Shown piece by piece: positions 31,221 through 39,847 of a DNA stretch of 64,000 bases. Origin of the DNA: Psychroserpens damuponensis (GTDB lineage Bacteria; Bacteroidota; Bacteroidia; Flavobacteriales; Flavobacteriaceae); NCBI RefSeq assembly GCF_000826655.1, contig NZ_JXJO01000021.1:1-64000 (forward strand). The letters run 5' to 3'. Every line of letters begins with the position of its first letter. Position 1 is the first letter of the stretch. A program made the position numbers and the translations under genes. The notes beneath the pieces were generated by a model. It saw only the letters and a program-made list of their open reading frames with translations. It did no database searches and had not been told where the DNA came from.

Positions 31221-31266
31221 CAAATTTCTTTAAAAAGAAAGGGGTCTCATCATCATATAAAAAGCA

Positions 31267-31296
31267 AAAGCACAGTGTTAAGACTGTGCTTTTTTA
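31267..31296. terminator. Bidirectional terminator between E2 and glutaredoxin-like genes
   Basis: AAAGCACAGT, loop GTTAAG, ACTGTGCTTTTTT between convergent genes. Confidence 0.88.
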
Positions 31297-31325
31297 TGTT
31301 TATCATTTTTGCTTCGGAAATGGAA

Positions 31326-31961
31326 CTACTCAAAATGTGTTTTTAAAATATCAATAAATTCTTGTCGCGTTTTAATGCTAGTGTAAATAGAACCCTCGAT
31401 TTTTAAAACAGGGAATTTAAGAGCTTCAATTGATTTTGAACCGCCAACTTCATATGTTAAAAGGTCTAAGACTTCAGGATGAGTTATTACATCATAACTT
31501 TTATAATTAAAAGCATTTTCCTCAAGAATAACGAGCCCTTCATTACATAAATTACAATCCGTATGAGTATAGATAGTTACATTTTTATTTAATTTGGCAT
31601 CACTAATACTAGTGTCAAACTCCTTACTCTTTCTTATCGCTAAATTAGTTGTCACTTCATTAACAATAAAGGAAGCATCATAAATACCTTCTTTACCATC
31701 TAATAAAATAAGCGTTTTGAGAAGTAATTTTGTATGACCAGGTATTTCTTTTAATACTGGACGTTTACTTGTTCTTCTAAAATCTGTTGTAGTGACTCTT
31801 AAAAACACCATATAAGGAATAGAATCTGTGTTCTCTGCAAAAAGTTGGAGACGTTTACCCGTTTTTTTCTCTACTAATTTCACATGCTTATTACTACTCA
31901 TTTGTGAAAATGAAGCAAGAGGAAGCATGAAACAAAAAATAGACACTATAATAAAACGCAT
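31326..31961 (-). CDS. Exported glutaredoxin-domain protein
   Basis: A 211-residue protein with signal peptide (FCFMLPLASFSQ) and a C-terminal glutaredoxin-like domain from about residue 127: VTIYTHTDCNLCNEGL holds the CxxC redox pair, and FPVLKIEGSIYT supplies the cis-Pro. The N-terminal 100 residues have no recognised domain. It would act in the periplasm or at the outer membrane, possibly in disulfide exchange. It is divergent from the exonuclease gene with a short gap. Confidence 0.75.
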   Translation of the reverse strand: MRFIIVSIFCFMLPLASFSQMSSNKHVKLVEKKTGKRLQLFAENTDSIPYMVFLRVTTTDFRRTSKRPVLKEIPGHTKLLLKTLILLDGKEGIYDASFIVNEVTTNLAIRKSKEFDTSISDAKLNKNVTIYTHTDCNLCNEGLVILEENAFNYKSYDVITHPEVLDLLTYEVGGSKSIEALKFPVLKIEGSIYTSIKTRQEFIDILKTHFE

Positions 31962-32003
31962 AATCTCAATTAATTCTAGGCTAAAATTAATAAAATTTAA
32001 AGG

Positions 32004-32011
32004 TATATTTG
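32004..32011 (+). promoter_or_regulatory. Possible -7 promoter element for the exonuclease gene
   Basis: TATATTTG fits the Bacteroidota TAnnTTTG consensus and lies 22 bases before the ATG; no good -33 TTTG is seen at the expected distance. Confidence 0.4.
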
Positions 32012-32032
32012 TAAAAATATCAATATAAACGC

Positions 32033-32809
32033 ATGCAACTCAACCTCACAAAACCTATCTGTTTTTTTGATTTAGAAACAACAGGTATAAATATCACTAA
32101 CGACAGAATTGTAGAAATTTCTATATTAAAAGTTTTTCCAGACGGAAAAGAAGAAACCTATACAAAACGTGTGAACCCAACAATTCCAATTCCTCCAGAG
32201 GTGACTTTGGTTCATGGAATTTCAGACGCTGATATTGCAGATGCACCAACATTTAAAGACATTTCTAAAGAAGTGTATCAATTAATCAAAGATTGTGATT
32301 TAGGCGGTTTTAATTCTAACCGATTTGATATCCCTGTGTTAGCCGAAGAAATGTTACGCGCAGATATAGATTTTGATATGAAAACTACAAAATCTATTGA
32401 TGTGCAAACGATTTTTCATAAAATGGAACAACGCACATTAAGTGCAGCCTATAAATTTTATTGTGATAAAGATTTGGATAATGCACACAGTGCAGAAGCC
32501 GATACTTTGGCAACATATGAAGTTTTAAAAGCACAATTAGATACATATGATGACCTAGAAAATGATGCTAAATTTTTGGCAGAGTTTAGTTCTCGTAAAA
32601 AATTCGCAGACTTTGCTGGTTTTATCATCTATAATAAAGAAGGTGTTGAGTGTTTTTCCTTCGGAAAGCATAAAGGTAAACTCGTTACAGAAGTTTTAGA
32701 TAAAGAGCCAGGATATTTTGGATGGCTACTTAATGCCGATTTTCCGCTATACACAAAAAAGGTGCTTACTGCTATTAAGTTAAGAGCTTTTAATAATAAG
32801 TTAAGCTAA
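32033..32809 (+). CDS. DnaQ-like 3'-5' exonuclease
   Basis: A 258-residue DEDDh exonuclease. Exo I FFDLETTGI (D/E at about 13-15), Exo II GFNSNRFDIPVL and Exo III HSAEADTLAT are all present. The C-terminus (SFGKHKGKLVTEVLDKEPG...) is a small domain seen in some exodeoxyribonuclease X/DnaQ-like proteins and resembles the DUF3820 protein encoded near 49.8 kb. It likely trims or proof-reads DNA in repair; it is not a replicative epsilon subunit by context. Confidence 0.9.
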   Translation: MQLNLTKPICFFDLETTGINITNDRIVEISILKVFPDGKEETYTKRVNPTIPIPPEVTLVHGISDADIADAPTFKDISKEVYQLIKDCDLGGFNSNRFDIPVLAEEMLRADIDFDMKTTKSIDVQTIFHKMEQRTLSAAYKFYCDKDLDNAHSAEADTLATYEVLKAQLDTYDDLENDAKFLAEFSSRKKFADFAGFIIYNKEGVECFSFGKHKGKLVTEVLDKEPGYFGWLLNADFPLYTKKVLTAIKLRAFNNKLS

Positions 32810-32840
32810 TAGCTAAAAGCCAACATCTAAAAGCTAACAA

Positions 32841-33452
32841 ATGAAACTAATTTGCATAGGTCGAAACTATACGGATCATATTAAAGAACTAGAAAACGAT
32901 AAACCAACCGATCCAGTTGTATTTTTAAAACCAGATACCTCTATATTACTAAAGAAACAACCGTTCTTTATTCCTGATTTTTCTGATGATGTGCATCATG
33001 AAGTTGAAATACTTGTAAAAATTAATAAAGTAGGAAAGCACATTGCAAAAAAATTTGCACACAAGTATTATGATCAACTAGGGCTAGGAATCGATTTTAC
33101 AGCGCGCGACTTGCAAGCTCAACTCAAAGCAAAAGGATTACCTTGGGAAAAAGCTAAAGCATTTGATGGAGCAGCGGTTATAGGTGAGTGGCTTAGTAAG
33201 ACAAACTTTGAGGATGTCAATAACATTAATTTTAGTTTAAAGAAAAATGAGGAGCTTGTGCAATCAGGAAATACAAGTCTAATGCTTTGGAAAATAGATG
33301 AAATTATAGAATATGTCTCAAAATATTTCACTTTAAAGATTGGAGACATTATCTTTACGGGTACACCTGCAGGAGTTGGCAAAGTTATTACCAATGATAA
33401 ATTAAAAGGATTTATAGAAGATAAGCAATTATTTTCAATTACAGTTAAATAA
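32841..33452 (+). CDS. Fumarylacetoacetate hydrolase-family protein
   Basis: A 203-residue FAH-fold enzyme: MKLICIGRNYTDHIKEL at the N-terminus, metal-ligand segment HHEVEILVKI (E-x-E-type), DFTARDLQAQLKAKGLPWEKAKAFD (cut as landmark) and FTGTPAGVGKV near the C-terminus. Family members hydrolyse or decarboxylate acylpyruvates and oxaloacetate, using Mg2+ or Mn2+. The exact substrate cannot be deduced. Its TAA overlaps the ATG of the Hpt gene, so the two are coupled. Confidence 0.9.
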   Translation: MKLICIGRNYTDHIKELENDKPTDPVVFLKPDTSILLKKQPFFIPDFSDDVHHEVEILVKINKVGKHIAKKFAHKYYDQLGLGIDFTARDLQAQLKAKGLPWEKAKAFDGAAVIGEWLSKTNFEDVNNINFSLKKNEELVQSGNTSLMLWKIDEIIEYVSKYFTLKIGDIIFTGTPAGVGKVITNDKLKGFIEDKQLFSITVK

Positions 33453-33793
33453 TGGAACAACATTACAAATTAAATAGAGTTAAAGAATTGGCAGATAATG
33501 ATATGGATTTTATAAAAGCGTTAGCCGAAGCGTTTTTAGAAGAGGTTCCAGAAGATGCAGAAAGACTCAAAAATGCCGTAGCAGCAACCGATTATCGCGA
33601 AGCTTACCAAGCAGCTCATAAAATGAAACCAACCATAGATCTCTTTGAACTAGGGGTTTTAAAAGATCTTATTGTAGTGCAAGATTGGGGGAAATTTGAA
33701 AAAGTAGGAGAAGATTGTACAAAAGAGCTACAATTAGTACTTACAGCTGTAGATAATGCAACGTCAGAATTAAAAGAAGACTTCAACCTATAA
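33452..33793 (+). CDS. Histidine phosphotransfer (Hpt) domain protein
   Basis: A 113-residue single-domain Hpt protein. The phosphorylated His is most likely H56 in AYQAAHKMKPTIDLFEL, the usual helix of the four-helix bundle. It would relay phosphate between a hybrid sensor kinase and a response regulator, but no kinase or regulator gene is near. It is squeezed between the FAH and cinA genes with one-base stop/start overlaps (TAATG) at both ends. Confidence 0.88.
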   Translation: MEQHYKLNRVKELADNDMDFIKALAEAFLEEVPEDAERLKNAVAATDYREAYQAAHKMKPTIDLFELGVLKDLIVVQDWGKFEKVGEDCTKELQLVLTAVDNATSELKEDFNL

Positions 33794-35040
33794 TGCAAGC
33801 AGAAATTATTACCATTGGTGATGAGATTCTCATTGGTCAAATTGTCGATACAAATTCAGCATTTATTGCTAAACAACTCAATAAAATTGGTGTTTCGATA
33901 TATCAAATAACATCCGTTCAAGATGATCGAACCCATATTTTAAAAGCTTTTGCAGAAGCCGAAGCTAATGCAGATATCGTTATTGTTACAGGTGGCTTAG
34001 GGCCAACAAAAGACGATATTACCAAAACTACAATCACAAATTATTTTAACGATACGTTAAAGGAAGATATTTCCGTTAGAAAAAATATAGAACATCTATG
34101 GGAAGTCTTCATCAAAAAACCTATAACCCAAGTTAATCTAGATCAAGCCTTAGTGCCATCAAAAGCAACAGTGCTTATGAATAAATTTGGTAGTGCTCCA
34201 GGTATGTGGTTAGAAAAAAATAATACCATTTTTATTTCATTACCAGGTGTGCCTTACGAAATGAAAGCGCTCATTGATGACGAAGTCATACCAAAATTAC
34301 GATCGCGTTTTAAGTTTCCGTATATACAGCATAAAACGTTTTTAACCTACGGTTTAGGCGAAAGTAGTGTTGCAGAACGCATAGAGACATTTGAAAACGA
34401 ATTACCAAAATTTATCAAATTAGCATACTTGCCAAGTTTGGGTCGTGTACGATTACGTTTATCTGCCAAAGGTGATGATAAAACTAGTATAACTTCGGAA
34501 ATGGAAAAGCAAACCCAATTACTGCTACCTCAAATAGCAGATATTTTTGTGGGCTTTGAAGACGACTTATCTATTGAAGCGGTTATAGGGAAACAACTTA
34601 CATCACTTCAAAAAACCATAGCAACCGCAGAAAGTTGTACAGGAGGATTACTCGCAGAGCGTATGACAACTAATCCAGGTGCATCCAAATACTTTAAAGG
34701 AAGTATTGTGAGTTATACCAAAGAAGCAAAGGTGAATGTGCTTAAAGTTTCCGAAGAAATTATAGATACCTATTCTGTTGTTAGTGGGAATGTTGCAGAA
34801 GCCATGGCGAAAAATGTGTTACAACTATTTAATACAGATTATGCCATTGCAACCACAGGTAATGCAGGACCTACAAAAGATGACACGGCTGAAGATTTAG
34901 GGATAGTATATATTGCAATCGCAACAAAAACAGAAGTTTATTCTGAAAAATTTAGCTTTGGAAACCATCGTGTTAAAGTCATCAATAAAGCAGCAAATAA
35001 AGCCTTTGAATTGTTACAAAAAGAAATTTTAAAAAAGTAA
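33793..35040 (+). CDS. cinA: CinA-family protein
   Basis: A 415-residue CinA with both usual parts: an N-terminal MoaB-like domain (about 1-170; GDEILIGQIVDTNSAFIAK, then VTGGLGPTKDD) and a C-terminal amidohydrolase-type domain (about 255-415; ATAESCTGGLLAERMTTNPG). CinA proteins hydrolyse ADP-ribose and deamidate NMN in pyridine-nucleotide recycling; in some bacteria they are competence-linked. Third gene of the coupled FAH-hpt-cinA operon. Confidence 0.95.
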   Translation: MQAEIITIGDEILIGQIVDTNSAFIAKQLNKIGVSIYQITSVQDDRTHILKAFAEAEANADIVIVTGGLGPTKDDITKTTITNYFNDTLKEDISVRKNIEHLWEVFIKKPITQVNLDQALVPSKATVLMNKFGSAPGMWLEKNNTIFISLPGVPYEMKALIDDEVIPKLRSRFKFPYIQHKTFLTYGLGESSVAERIETFENELPKFIKLAYLPSLGRVRLRLSAKGDDKTSITSEMEKQTQLLLPQIADIFVGFEDDLSIEAVIGKQLTSLQKTIATAESCTGGLLAERMTTNPGASKYFKGSIVSYTKEAKVNVLKVSEEIIDTYSVVSGNVAEAMAKNVLQLFNTDYAIATTGNAGPTKDDTAEDLGIVYIAIATKTEVYSEKFSFGNHRVKVINKAANKAFELLQKEILKK

Positions 35041-35049
35041 CACTTTTAG

Positions 35050-35081
35050 TTTGCCTGTATTACAAAGTTTTATTAAATTTG
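35050..35081 (+). promoter_or_regulatory. Promoter of the rpmB-rpmG-DUF4295 cluster
   Basis: TTTG (35050-35053), 20 bases, then TAAATTTG (35074-35081): an excellent match to the Bacteroidota sigma factor consensus (TTTG-N19/20-TAnnTTTG). Transcription would start near 35087, giving a leader of about 70 bases before rpmB. Confidence 0.75.
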
Positions 35082-35155
35082 CACCCTGTTTAAAAATATC
35101 TAAGAGAGGTATTTAAAAATAGACACAGTATAACATCATATAAAGTTAGAAAGAA

Positions 35156-35392
35156 ATGTCAAGAGTTTGTGAACTTACTGGAAAGAAAGCGATGGTTGGA
35201 AACAACGTATCTCACGCAATGAATAAAACAAAGCGTAAATTCAACGCTAATTTATTAAAGAAGCGTTTTTATATTCCTGAAGAAGATAAGTGGGTTACTT
35301 TAAAAGTAGCGGCTTCAACGTTAAAAACAATCAACAAGATTGGTATTTCTGCTGCATTAAAAGAAGCGAAATCTAAAGGATTTATAAAATAA
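35156..35392 (+). CDS. rpmB: 50S ribosomal protein L28
   Basis: A 78-residue bL28 of normal length: MSRVCELTGKKAMVGNNVSH start and KTKRKFNANLLKKRF stretch. It is the first gene of a ribosomal operon with rpmG and the DUF4295 gene, read from a strong promoter. The N-terminal Cys/Gly motif has only one cysteine pair remnant, as usual for zinc-free bL28. Confidence 0.97.
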   Translation: MSRVCELTGKKAMVGNNVSHAMNKTKRKFNANLLKKRFYIPEEDKWVTLKVAASTLKTINKIGISAALKEAKSKGFIK

Positions 35393-35419
35393 TAGCATCA
35401 CGCGTTAAATACACGTACA

Positions 35420-35602
35420 ATGGCAAAAAAAGGAAATAGAATACAGGTTATATTAGAATGTACAGAGCATAAAGAGTCTGGGCAACCAGGAACATCTCGT
35501 TACATTACTACAAAAAACAAGAAGAATACGCCAGAGAGAATGGAAATTAAGAAATTTAATTCTGTTTTAAAGCGTATGACAGTTCACAAAGAGATTAAAT
35601 AA
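35420..35602 (+). CDS. rpmG: 50S ribosomal protein L33
   Basis: A 60-residue bL33 ([37 protein letters not shown]). It has Cys only at position 14, so this is the zinc-free type. Second gene of the cluster, 27 bases after rpmB. Confidence 0.97.
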   Translation: MAKKGNRIQVILECTEHKESGQPGTSRYITTKNKKNTPERMEIKKFNSVLKRMTVHKEIK

Positions 35603-35649
35603 TAATTTAAGATTTTCGAAAGAAATATTAAAACAATACCCATAAAGTC

Positions 35650-35802
35650 ATGGCAAAGAAATCAGTAGCATCATTACAAACAGGATCTAAGAGACTTACA
35701 AAAGCAATCAAAATGGTAAAATCACCAAAAACTGGAGCTTATATGTTTGTGGAGTCAGTGATGGCACCAGAGTTTGTTAATGATTTTTTAAACAAAAAAT
35801 AA
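35650..35802 (+). CDS. DUF4295 small basic protein
   Basis: A 50-residue, strongly basic protein (MAKKSVASLQTGSKRLTKAI ... APEFVNDFLNKK). It belongs to the DUF4295 family, always found behind rpmB and rpmG in Bacteroidota. I believe a protein of this kind was reported as an extra large-subunit ribosomal protein in a Flavobacterium ribosome structure, but I am not certain. It ends the operon, 26 bases before a terminator. Confidence 0.92.
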   Translation: MAKKSVASLQTGSKRLTKAIKMVKSPKTGAYMFVESVMAPEFVNDFLNKK

Positions 35803-35827
35803 ATTAAACATTTAGTGTTTAATGATG

Positions 35828-35858
35828 AACTGCTTTCATATTTGAAAGCAGTTTTTTT
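35828..35858 (+). terminator. Terminator of the ribosomal protein cluster
   Basis: AACTGCTTTCA, loop TATT, TGAAAGCAGTTTTTTT: a strong hairpin with a T tract. Confidence 0.9.
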
Positions 35859-35945
35859 ATGTCTATATTTGAGCTTTAAGTGACAAAATAGCAGGAAAAA
35901 TTTTCGGCTCGACATTTGACAACTACTTGTAAATATGAATAACGT

Positions 35946-36920
35946 ATGAGTTTTTTTAAAAAAATATTTTCTTCGGAAAAAAAAGAAACCTTAGACAAAG
36001 GTTTAGAGAAATCGAAAACTTCATTTTTCTCTAAGTTAAATAAAGCAGTAGCAGGAAAATCTAAAGTTGATGATGATGTTTTAGATAATCTAGAAGAAGT
36101 TCTAGTCTCTAGTGATGTTGGAGTAGATACAACTCTTAAAGTTATCACTCGTATTGAAGAGCGTGTTTCTAAAGATAAGTATCTTGGTACTTCAGAATTA
36201 AACCAAATTTTACGCGAAGAAATAGCTGGCTTGTTATCTGAAACTAATTCGGGTGAAGATACAGATTATGTTATACCTGAGTTACCTAAACAAGCCGATG
36301 GTTCTAAAACACCTTATGTGTTAATGGTTGTAGGTGTTAATGGTGTTGGTAAAACTACAACTATTGGTAAACTGGCTTATCAATTTAAAAAGAAAGGACT
36401 CAAAGTTGTACTTGGTGCTGCAGATACATTTAGAGCAGCTGCCATTGATCAACTTCAAGTTTGGGCAGATCGTGTTGATGTACCTATGATTAGGCAAGAA
36501 ATGGGAAGTGATCCGGCAAGTGTCGCTTTTGATGCCTTACAATCTGGAGTAAACCAAGATGCCGATGTTATTATTATTGATACAGCAGGACGTTTACATA
36601 ATAAAATCAACCTCATGAATGAGCTGACAAAAGTGAAACGTGTCATGCAAAAAGTAGTGGCCGATGCACCTCATGACGTATTGCTAGTTTTAGATGGTTC
36701 TACGGGTCAAAATGCTTTTGAACAAGCCAAACAGTTTACAGCCGCAACCGAAGTTACAACACTCGCAGTTACTAAACTTGATGGTACTGCCAAAGGTGGT
36801 GTTGTAATTGGTATAAGTGATCAATTTAAAATACCAGTAAAATATATTGGTGTTGGTGAAGGTATTGAAGATTTACAAGTATTTAATAAACATGAATTTG
36901 TAGATAGTTTTTTTAAATAG
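35946..36920 (+). CDS. ftsY: Signal recognition particle receptor FtsY
   Basis: A 324-residue SRP-receptor GTPase that delivers nascent membrane proteins with Ffh. A short, charged N-terminal part (no long acidic A domain) leads into the helical N domain and the G domain: GVNGVGKTTTIGKLA (P-loop, about 127-141), ADTFRAAAIDQL, DTAGRLHNK (G3) and TKLDGTAKGG (G4). Normal for Bacteroidota. Confidence 0.97.
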   Translation: MSFFKKIFSSEKKETLDKGLEKSKTSFFSKLNKAVAGKSKVDDDVLDNLEEVLVSSDVGVDTTLKVITRIEERVSKDKYLGTSELNQILREEIAGLLSETNSGEDTDYVIPELPKQADGSKTPYVLMVVGVNGVGKTTTIGKLAYQFKKKGLKVVLGAADTFRAAAIDQLQVWADRVDVPMIRQEMGSDPASVAFDALQSGVNQDADVIIIDTAGRLHNKINLMNELTKVKRVMQKVVADAPHDVLLVLDGSTGQNAFEQAKQFTAATEVTTLAVTKLDGTAKGGVVIGISDQFKIPVKYIGVGEGIEDLQVFNKHEFVDSFFK

Positions 36921-36922
36921 CA

Positions 36923-37270
36923 TTGTTGATATTGAAAACTGAAAAGATTATTAGAATTTTATTAATCCTTTCATTAGGGATGTCAACCGTTCAGTTTTTA
37001 AATTATGTGGTTCAAATTGGAACTTCAATCTTTAACTCATTTGAAAATCCTTTAATTCCTAAGGGTATTTGGAAAATTGTAACTTTTCCGCTTACCTTTA
37101 TGTCGATATTGTATGTCATAATTGCTGCGTTTATTTATGCTGCTTTCAAAAAAAAACATCTTAATCTAATAGCTGCAATAGTGCTTTTTATAGCTACAAT
37201 TGTATTCACAATATGTTCTGCAGATATTTACAGTTTTATAAATAGTTTTAATCCTTATGAGGTAGGATAA
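36923..37270 (+). CDS. Small integral membrane protein of unknown function
   Basis: A 115-residue protein with about three hydrophobic helices (about 8-32, 48-72 and 80-100). No family recognised. No ATG fits the start; TTG codons at 36923, 36926 or 36932 are possible, and the frame opens two bases after ftsY, so it may be read with it. It ends one base before the convergent serine hydrolase gene. Confidence 0.6.
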   Translation: MLILKTEKIIRILLILSLGMSTVQFLNYVVQIGTSIFNSFENPLIPKGIWKIVTFPLTFMSILYVIIAAFIYAAFKKKHLNLIAAIVLFIATIVFTICSADIYSFINSFNPYEVG

Positions 37271-37271
37271 T

Positions 37272-38342
37272 TTAATTGATGACAGCATTAATTTTCTCCC
37301 ATAATTCATCATCAAAATTCGACAACGCAAAATTAGAATTGTCTGCAGCTTCTCCCATTCTTATAATCACTAAATTCTCACTTGGTACGATGTACATTTT
37401 TTGATCATTTTTACCCAAAGCACAATACATGTCGTTAGGCGCATTAGGAATTAGTTTTCCAGAAAATTCTAATTGACTTTGTGGTAAATGGTAACTCGAT
37501 TTTCCATTTAACCACCATAAATAACCATAAGATTGATTTATAGACTGTGATGTATTTGTAGCTTCATTCATAAAACTTTGAGATACAATTTGAGTGTCTT
37601 CCCACGTACCATTTGCAAGGTTTAATAATCCAAAACGAGCCATGCTTCGTGTTGTACTCCAATACACATTTAAGTTCCCAATGGGTACCCAAGCACCAGA
37701 CATCCCAATTCTATTTTTTAAATTCGAATCAAAATAGGTATTCCAAGTTTGATTACTTGCACTAGATATCACATCTTGCAATTTTAAAAACACACCATGA
37801 TAAGCCCAGCGCTCACCTGCATCTGTAATATAGTGTAGGTTTTCTGCCGAAATATCTTCACCTAAAGTATCGTCTAATCCAGATGACATTGATAGTAAGT
37901 GTTTATTTGTGATGAGGTTTTCTTTTTCTAATGGAAGACTCGTCCAACCTGTACCAATATCATCAGAAACTTTAACGTTAATATCTAAAATACCTTGGTC
38001 TTGAGCAATACCAACAGCCGCTGTTGTTAATGTTTTTCCAGCACTTGCCCAATACCATGATGAAGATGCAGTATGACCATTCATATAGTGCTCGACTACA
38101 ATTTTTCCGTTATGGAGCATGATAAAACCTTTGGAGTTCTTAACTTCAAGATAGTCTAAGAGTGGTTGTAATTTGGTGGCATTCCATCCGGTTTCAGACA
38201 GAGATTTGGTGTCCCACGTTTCCGAAGTTAAAGGCGGAAAATATATAGACTCTTGGCTTAAGTCTGGTTCCGTATCGTCTGAAGAACAATTAAAAAGTAA
38301 AAGCAAACTAAAAATAAATAGTGCTAAACGTGTAGGCTTCAT
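37272..38342 (-). CDS. Lipoprotein serine hydrolase (beta-lactamase fold)
   Basis: A 356-residue lipoprotein (signal LLLLFNC, Cys at about 20) of the class C beta-lactamase / D-Ala-D-Ala carboxypeptidase-like family. The nucleophile motif S-x-x-K is ASAGKTL near residue 108, and LWWLNG is in the C-terminal half, where the family often has a [HY]-x-G motif. The ATG at 38342 (MKPTRLALF) gives a proper signal peptide; an upstream TTG is less likely. Substrate unknown; probably hydrolyses a peptide or ester at the outer face. Confidence 0.85.
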   Translation of the reverse strand: MKPTRLALFIFSLLLLFNCSSDDTEPDLSQESIYFPPLTSETWDTKSLSETGWNATKLQPLLDYLEVKNSKGFIMLHNGKIVVEHYMNGHTASSSWYWASAGKTLTTAAVGIAQDQGILDINVKVSDDIGTGWTSLPLEKENLITNKHLLSMSSGLDDTLGEDISAENLHYITDAGERWAYHGVFLKLQDVISSASNQTWNTYFDSNLKNRIGMSGAWVPIGNLNVYWSTTRSMARFGLLNLANGTWEDTQIVSQSFMNEATNTSQSINQSYGYLWWLNGKSSYHLPQSQLEFSGKLIPNAPNDMYCALGKNDQKMYIVPSENLVIIRMGEAADNSNFALSNFDDELWEKINAVIN

Positions 38343-38409
38343 GGTATTCAATTTATAATTAGACCGTTAAAGATAAAAAAGGTTTAACGTTTTATCACAA
38401 ATCATTGTG

Positions 38410-38417
38410 TATCTTTG
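38410..38417 (+). promoter_or_regulatory. Possible -7 promoter element for rimO
   Basis: TATCTTTG matches TAnnTTTG. The rimO ATG lies about 82 bases downstream; just before it ATTTCCG and CGGGAAAT can pair into a small hairpin. No perfect -33 TTTG is seen. Confidence 0.45.
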
Positions 38418-38499
38418 CATGCTCAAATTATAACAATACCGTTATGTATTTGAAATGGGATATTAATTAAATGAGATTTCCGTTGTTGCGGGAAATACT

Positions 38500-39813
38500 A
38501 TGAGAACAAAATCACTTAAAAAAAACAGAATCAACGTTGTAACACTAGGATGTAGCAAGAATGTATATGACAGTGAAGTGTTGATGGGACAATTAAAAGC
38601 CAGCGGAAAAGACGTTGTACATGAAGAAGAAGGAAATGTTGTAGTGATTAATACCTGTGGTTTTATAAATAATGCAAAGGAAGAAAGTGTCAATACGATT
38701 CTTGATTTTATGCAAAAAAAGGAAGCAGGACAAGTAGATAAAGTGTTTGTAACAGGTTGCTTAAGTGAGCGTTATAAGCCAGATTTGCAAAAAGAAATTC
38801 CTGATGTAGATCAATATTTTGGCACCACAGAGTTGCCGCAATTATTAAAAGCATTAGGCGCAGATTATAAACACGAACTTATTGGAGAACGCTTAACAAC
38901 AACTCCAAAAAATTATGCTTATTTAAAAATTGCTGAAGGTTGTGATAGGCCTTGTAGTTTTTGTGCAATCCCAATTATGCGAGGAAAACACAAAAGTACT
39001 CCCATTGAAAATTTAGTGACCGAAGCTGAAAAATTAGCCGCTAATGGTGTTAAAGAATTAATATTAATTGCTCAAGATTTAACCTATTACGGCTTAGATT
39101 TATACAAAAAACGTAATCTTGCCGAATTATTAGAGCATCTCGTAAAAGTAGAGGGTATAGAATGGATTAGATTGCATTATGCATTTCCAACGGGTTTCCC
39201 AATGGATGTGTTAGACCTCATGAAAAAAGAGCCTAAAATTTGTAATTACTTAGATATCCCATTACAACATATAAGCGATTCTATTTTAAAAAGTATGCGT
39301 CGTGGTACAACCCAAGCAAAAACCACAAAACTCCTGAAAGACTTTAGAGAAAAAGTGCCTGAAATGACCATACGAACAACCTTAATTGTTGGTTATCCTG
39401 GAGAAACCGAAGAAGATTTTCAAACCCTTAAGCAATGGGTAAAAGACATGCGTTTTGAGCGTATGGGTTGCTTTACTTATTCTCATGAAGAAAACACACA
39501 TGCATTTAATTTAGAAGATGATGTGCCAGAAGAGGTGAAAATGGATCGTGCTAACCAAATTATGGAAATTCAATCTCAAATTTCATGGGAATTGAATCAG
39601 CAAAAAATCGGTCAAGAATTTAAGGTCGTTATAGATCGTAAAGAAGGTAACTATTTTATTGGTCGTACAGAATTTGATTCGCCAGACGTAGATAATGAAG
39701 TGTTAATTGATGCCTCTACAACGTATTTAAAAACGGGTGAGTTTGCTACAATTAAAGTCATCGAAGCCGAAGATTTTGATCTTTATGGTGAGGTAATTGT
39801 TCCTGAAGCATAG
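38500..39813 (+). CDS. rimO: Ribosomal protein S12 methylthiotransferase RimO
   Basis: A 437-residue radical SAM methylthiotransferase that thiomethylates Asp of ribosomal protein S12. The N-terminal UPF0004 domain has the second [4Fe-4S] cysteines C18, C53 and C87; the radical SAM triad is C148, C152 and C155 in GCDRPCSFCAIP; a C-terminal TRAM domain begins near 375. Length is as usual for RimO, and the Cys spacing plus RGKHKS separate it from MiaB. Confidence 0.95.
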   Translation: MRTKSLKKNRINVVTLGCSKNVYDSEVLMGQLKASGKDVVHEEEGNVVVINTCGFINNAKEESVNTILDFMQKKEAGQVDKVFVTGCLSERYKPDLQKEIPDVDQYFGTTELPQLLKALGADYKHELIGERLTTTPKNYAYLKIAEGCDRPCSFCAIPIMRGKHKSTPIENLVTEAEKLAANGVKELILIAQDLTYYGLDLYKKRNLAELLEHLVKVEGIEWIRLHYAFPTGFPMDVLDLMKKEPKICNYLDIPLQHISDSILKSMRRGTTQAKTTKLLKDFREKVPEMTIRTTLIVGYPGETEEDFQTLKQWVKDMRFERMGCFTYSHEENTHAFNLEDDVPEEVKMDRANQIMEIQSQISWELNQQKIGQEFKVVIDRKEGNYFIGRTEFDSPDVDNEVLIDASTTYLKTGEFATIKVIEAEDFDLYGEVIVPEA

Positions 39814-39847
39814 TAGACAATACTTTAGCATCAAAAATTATAGTATC

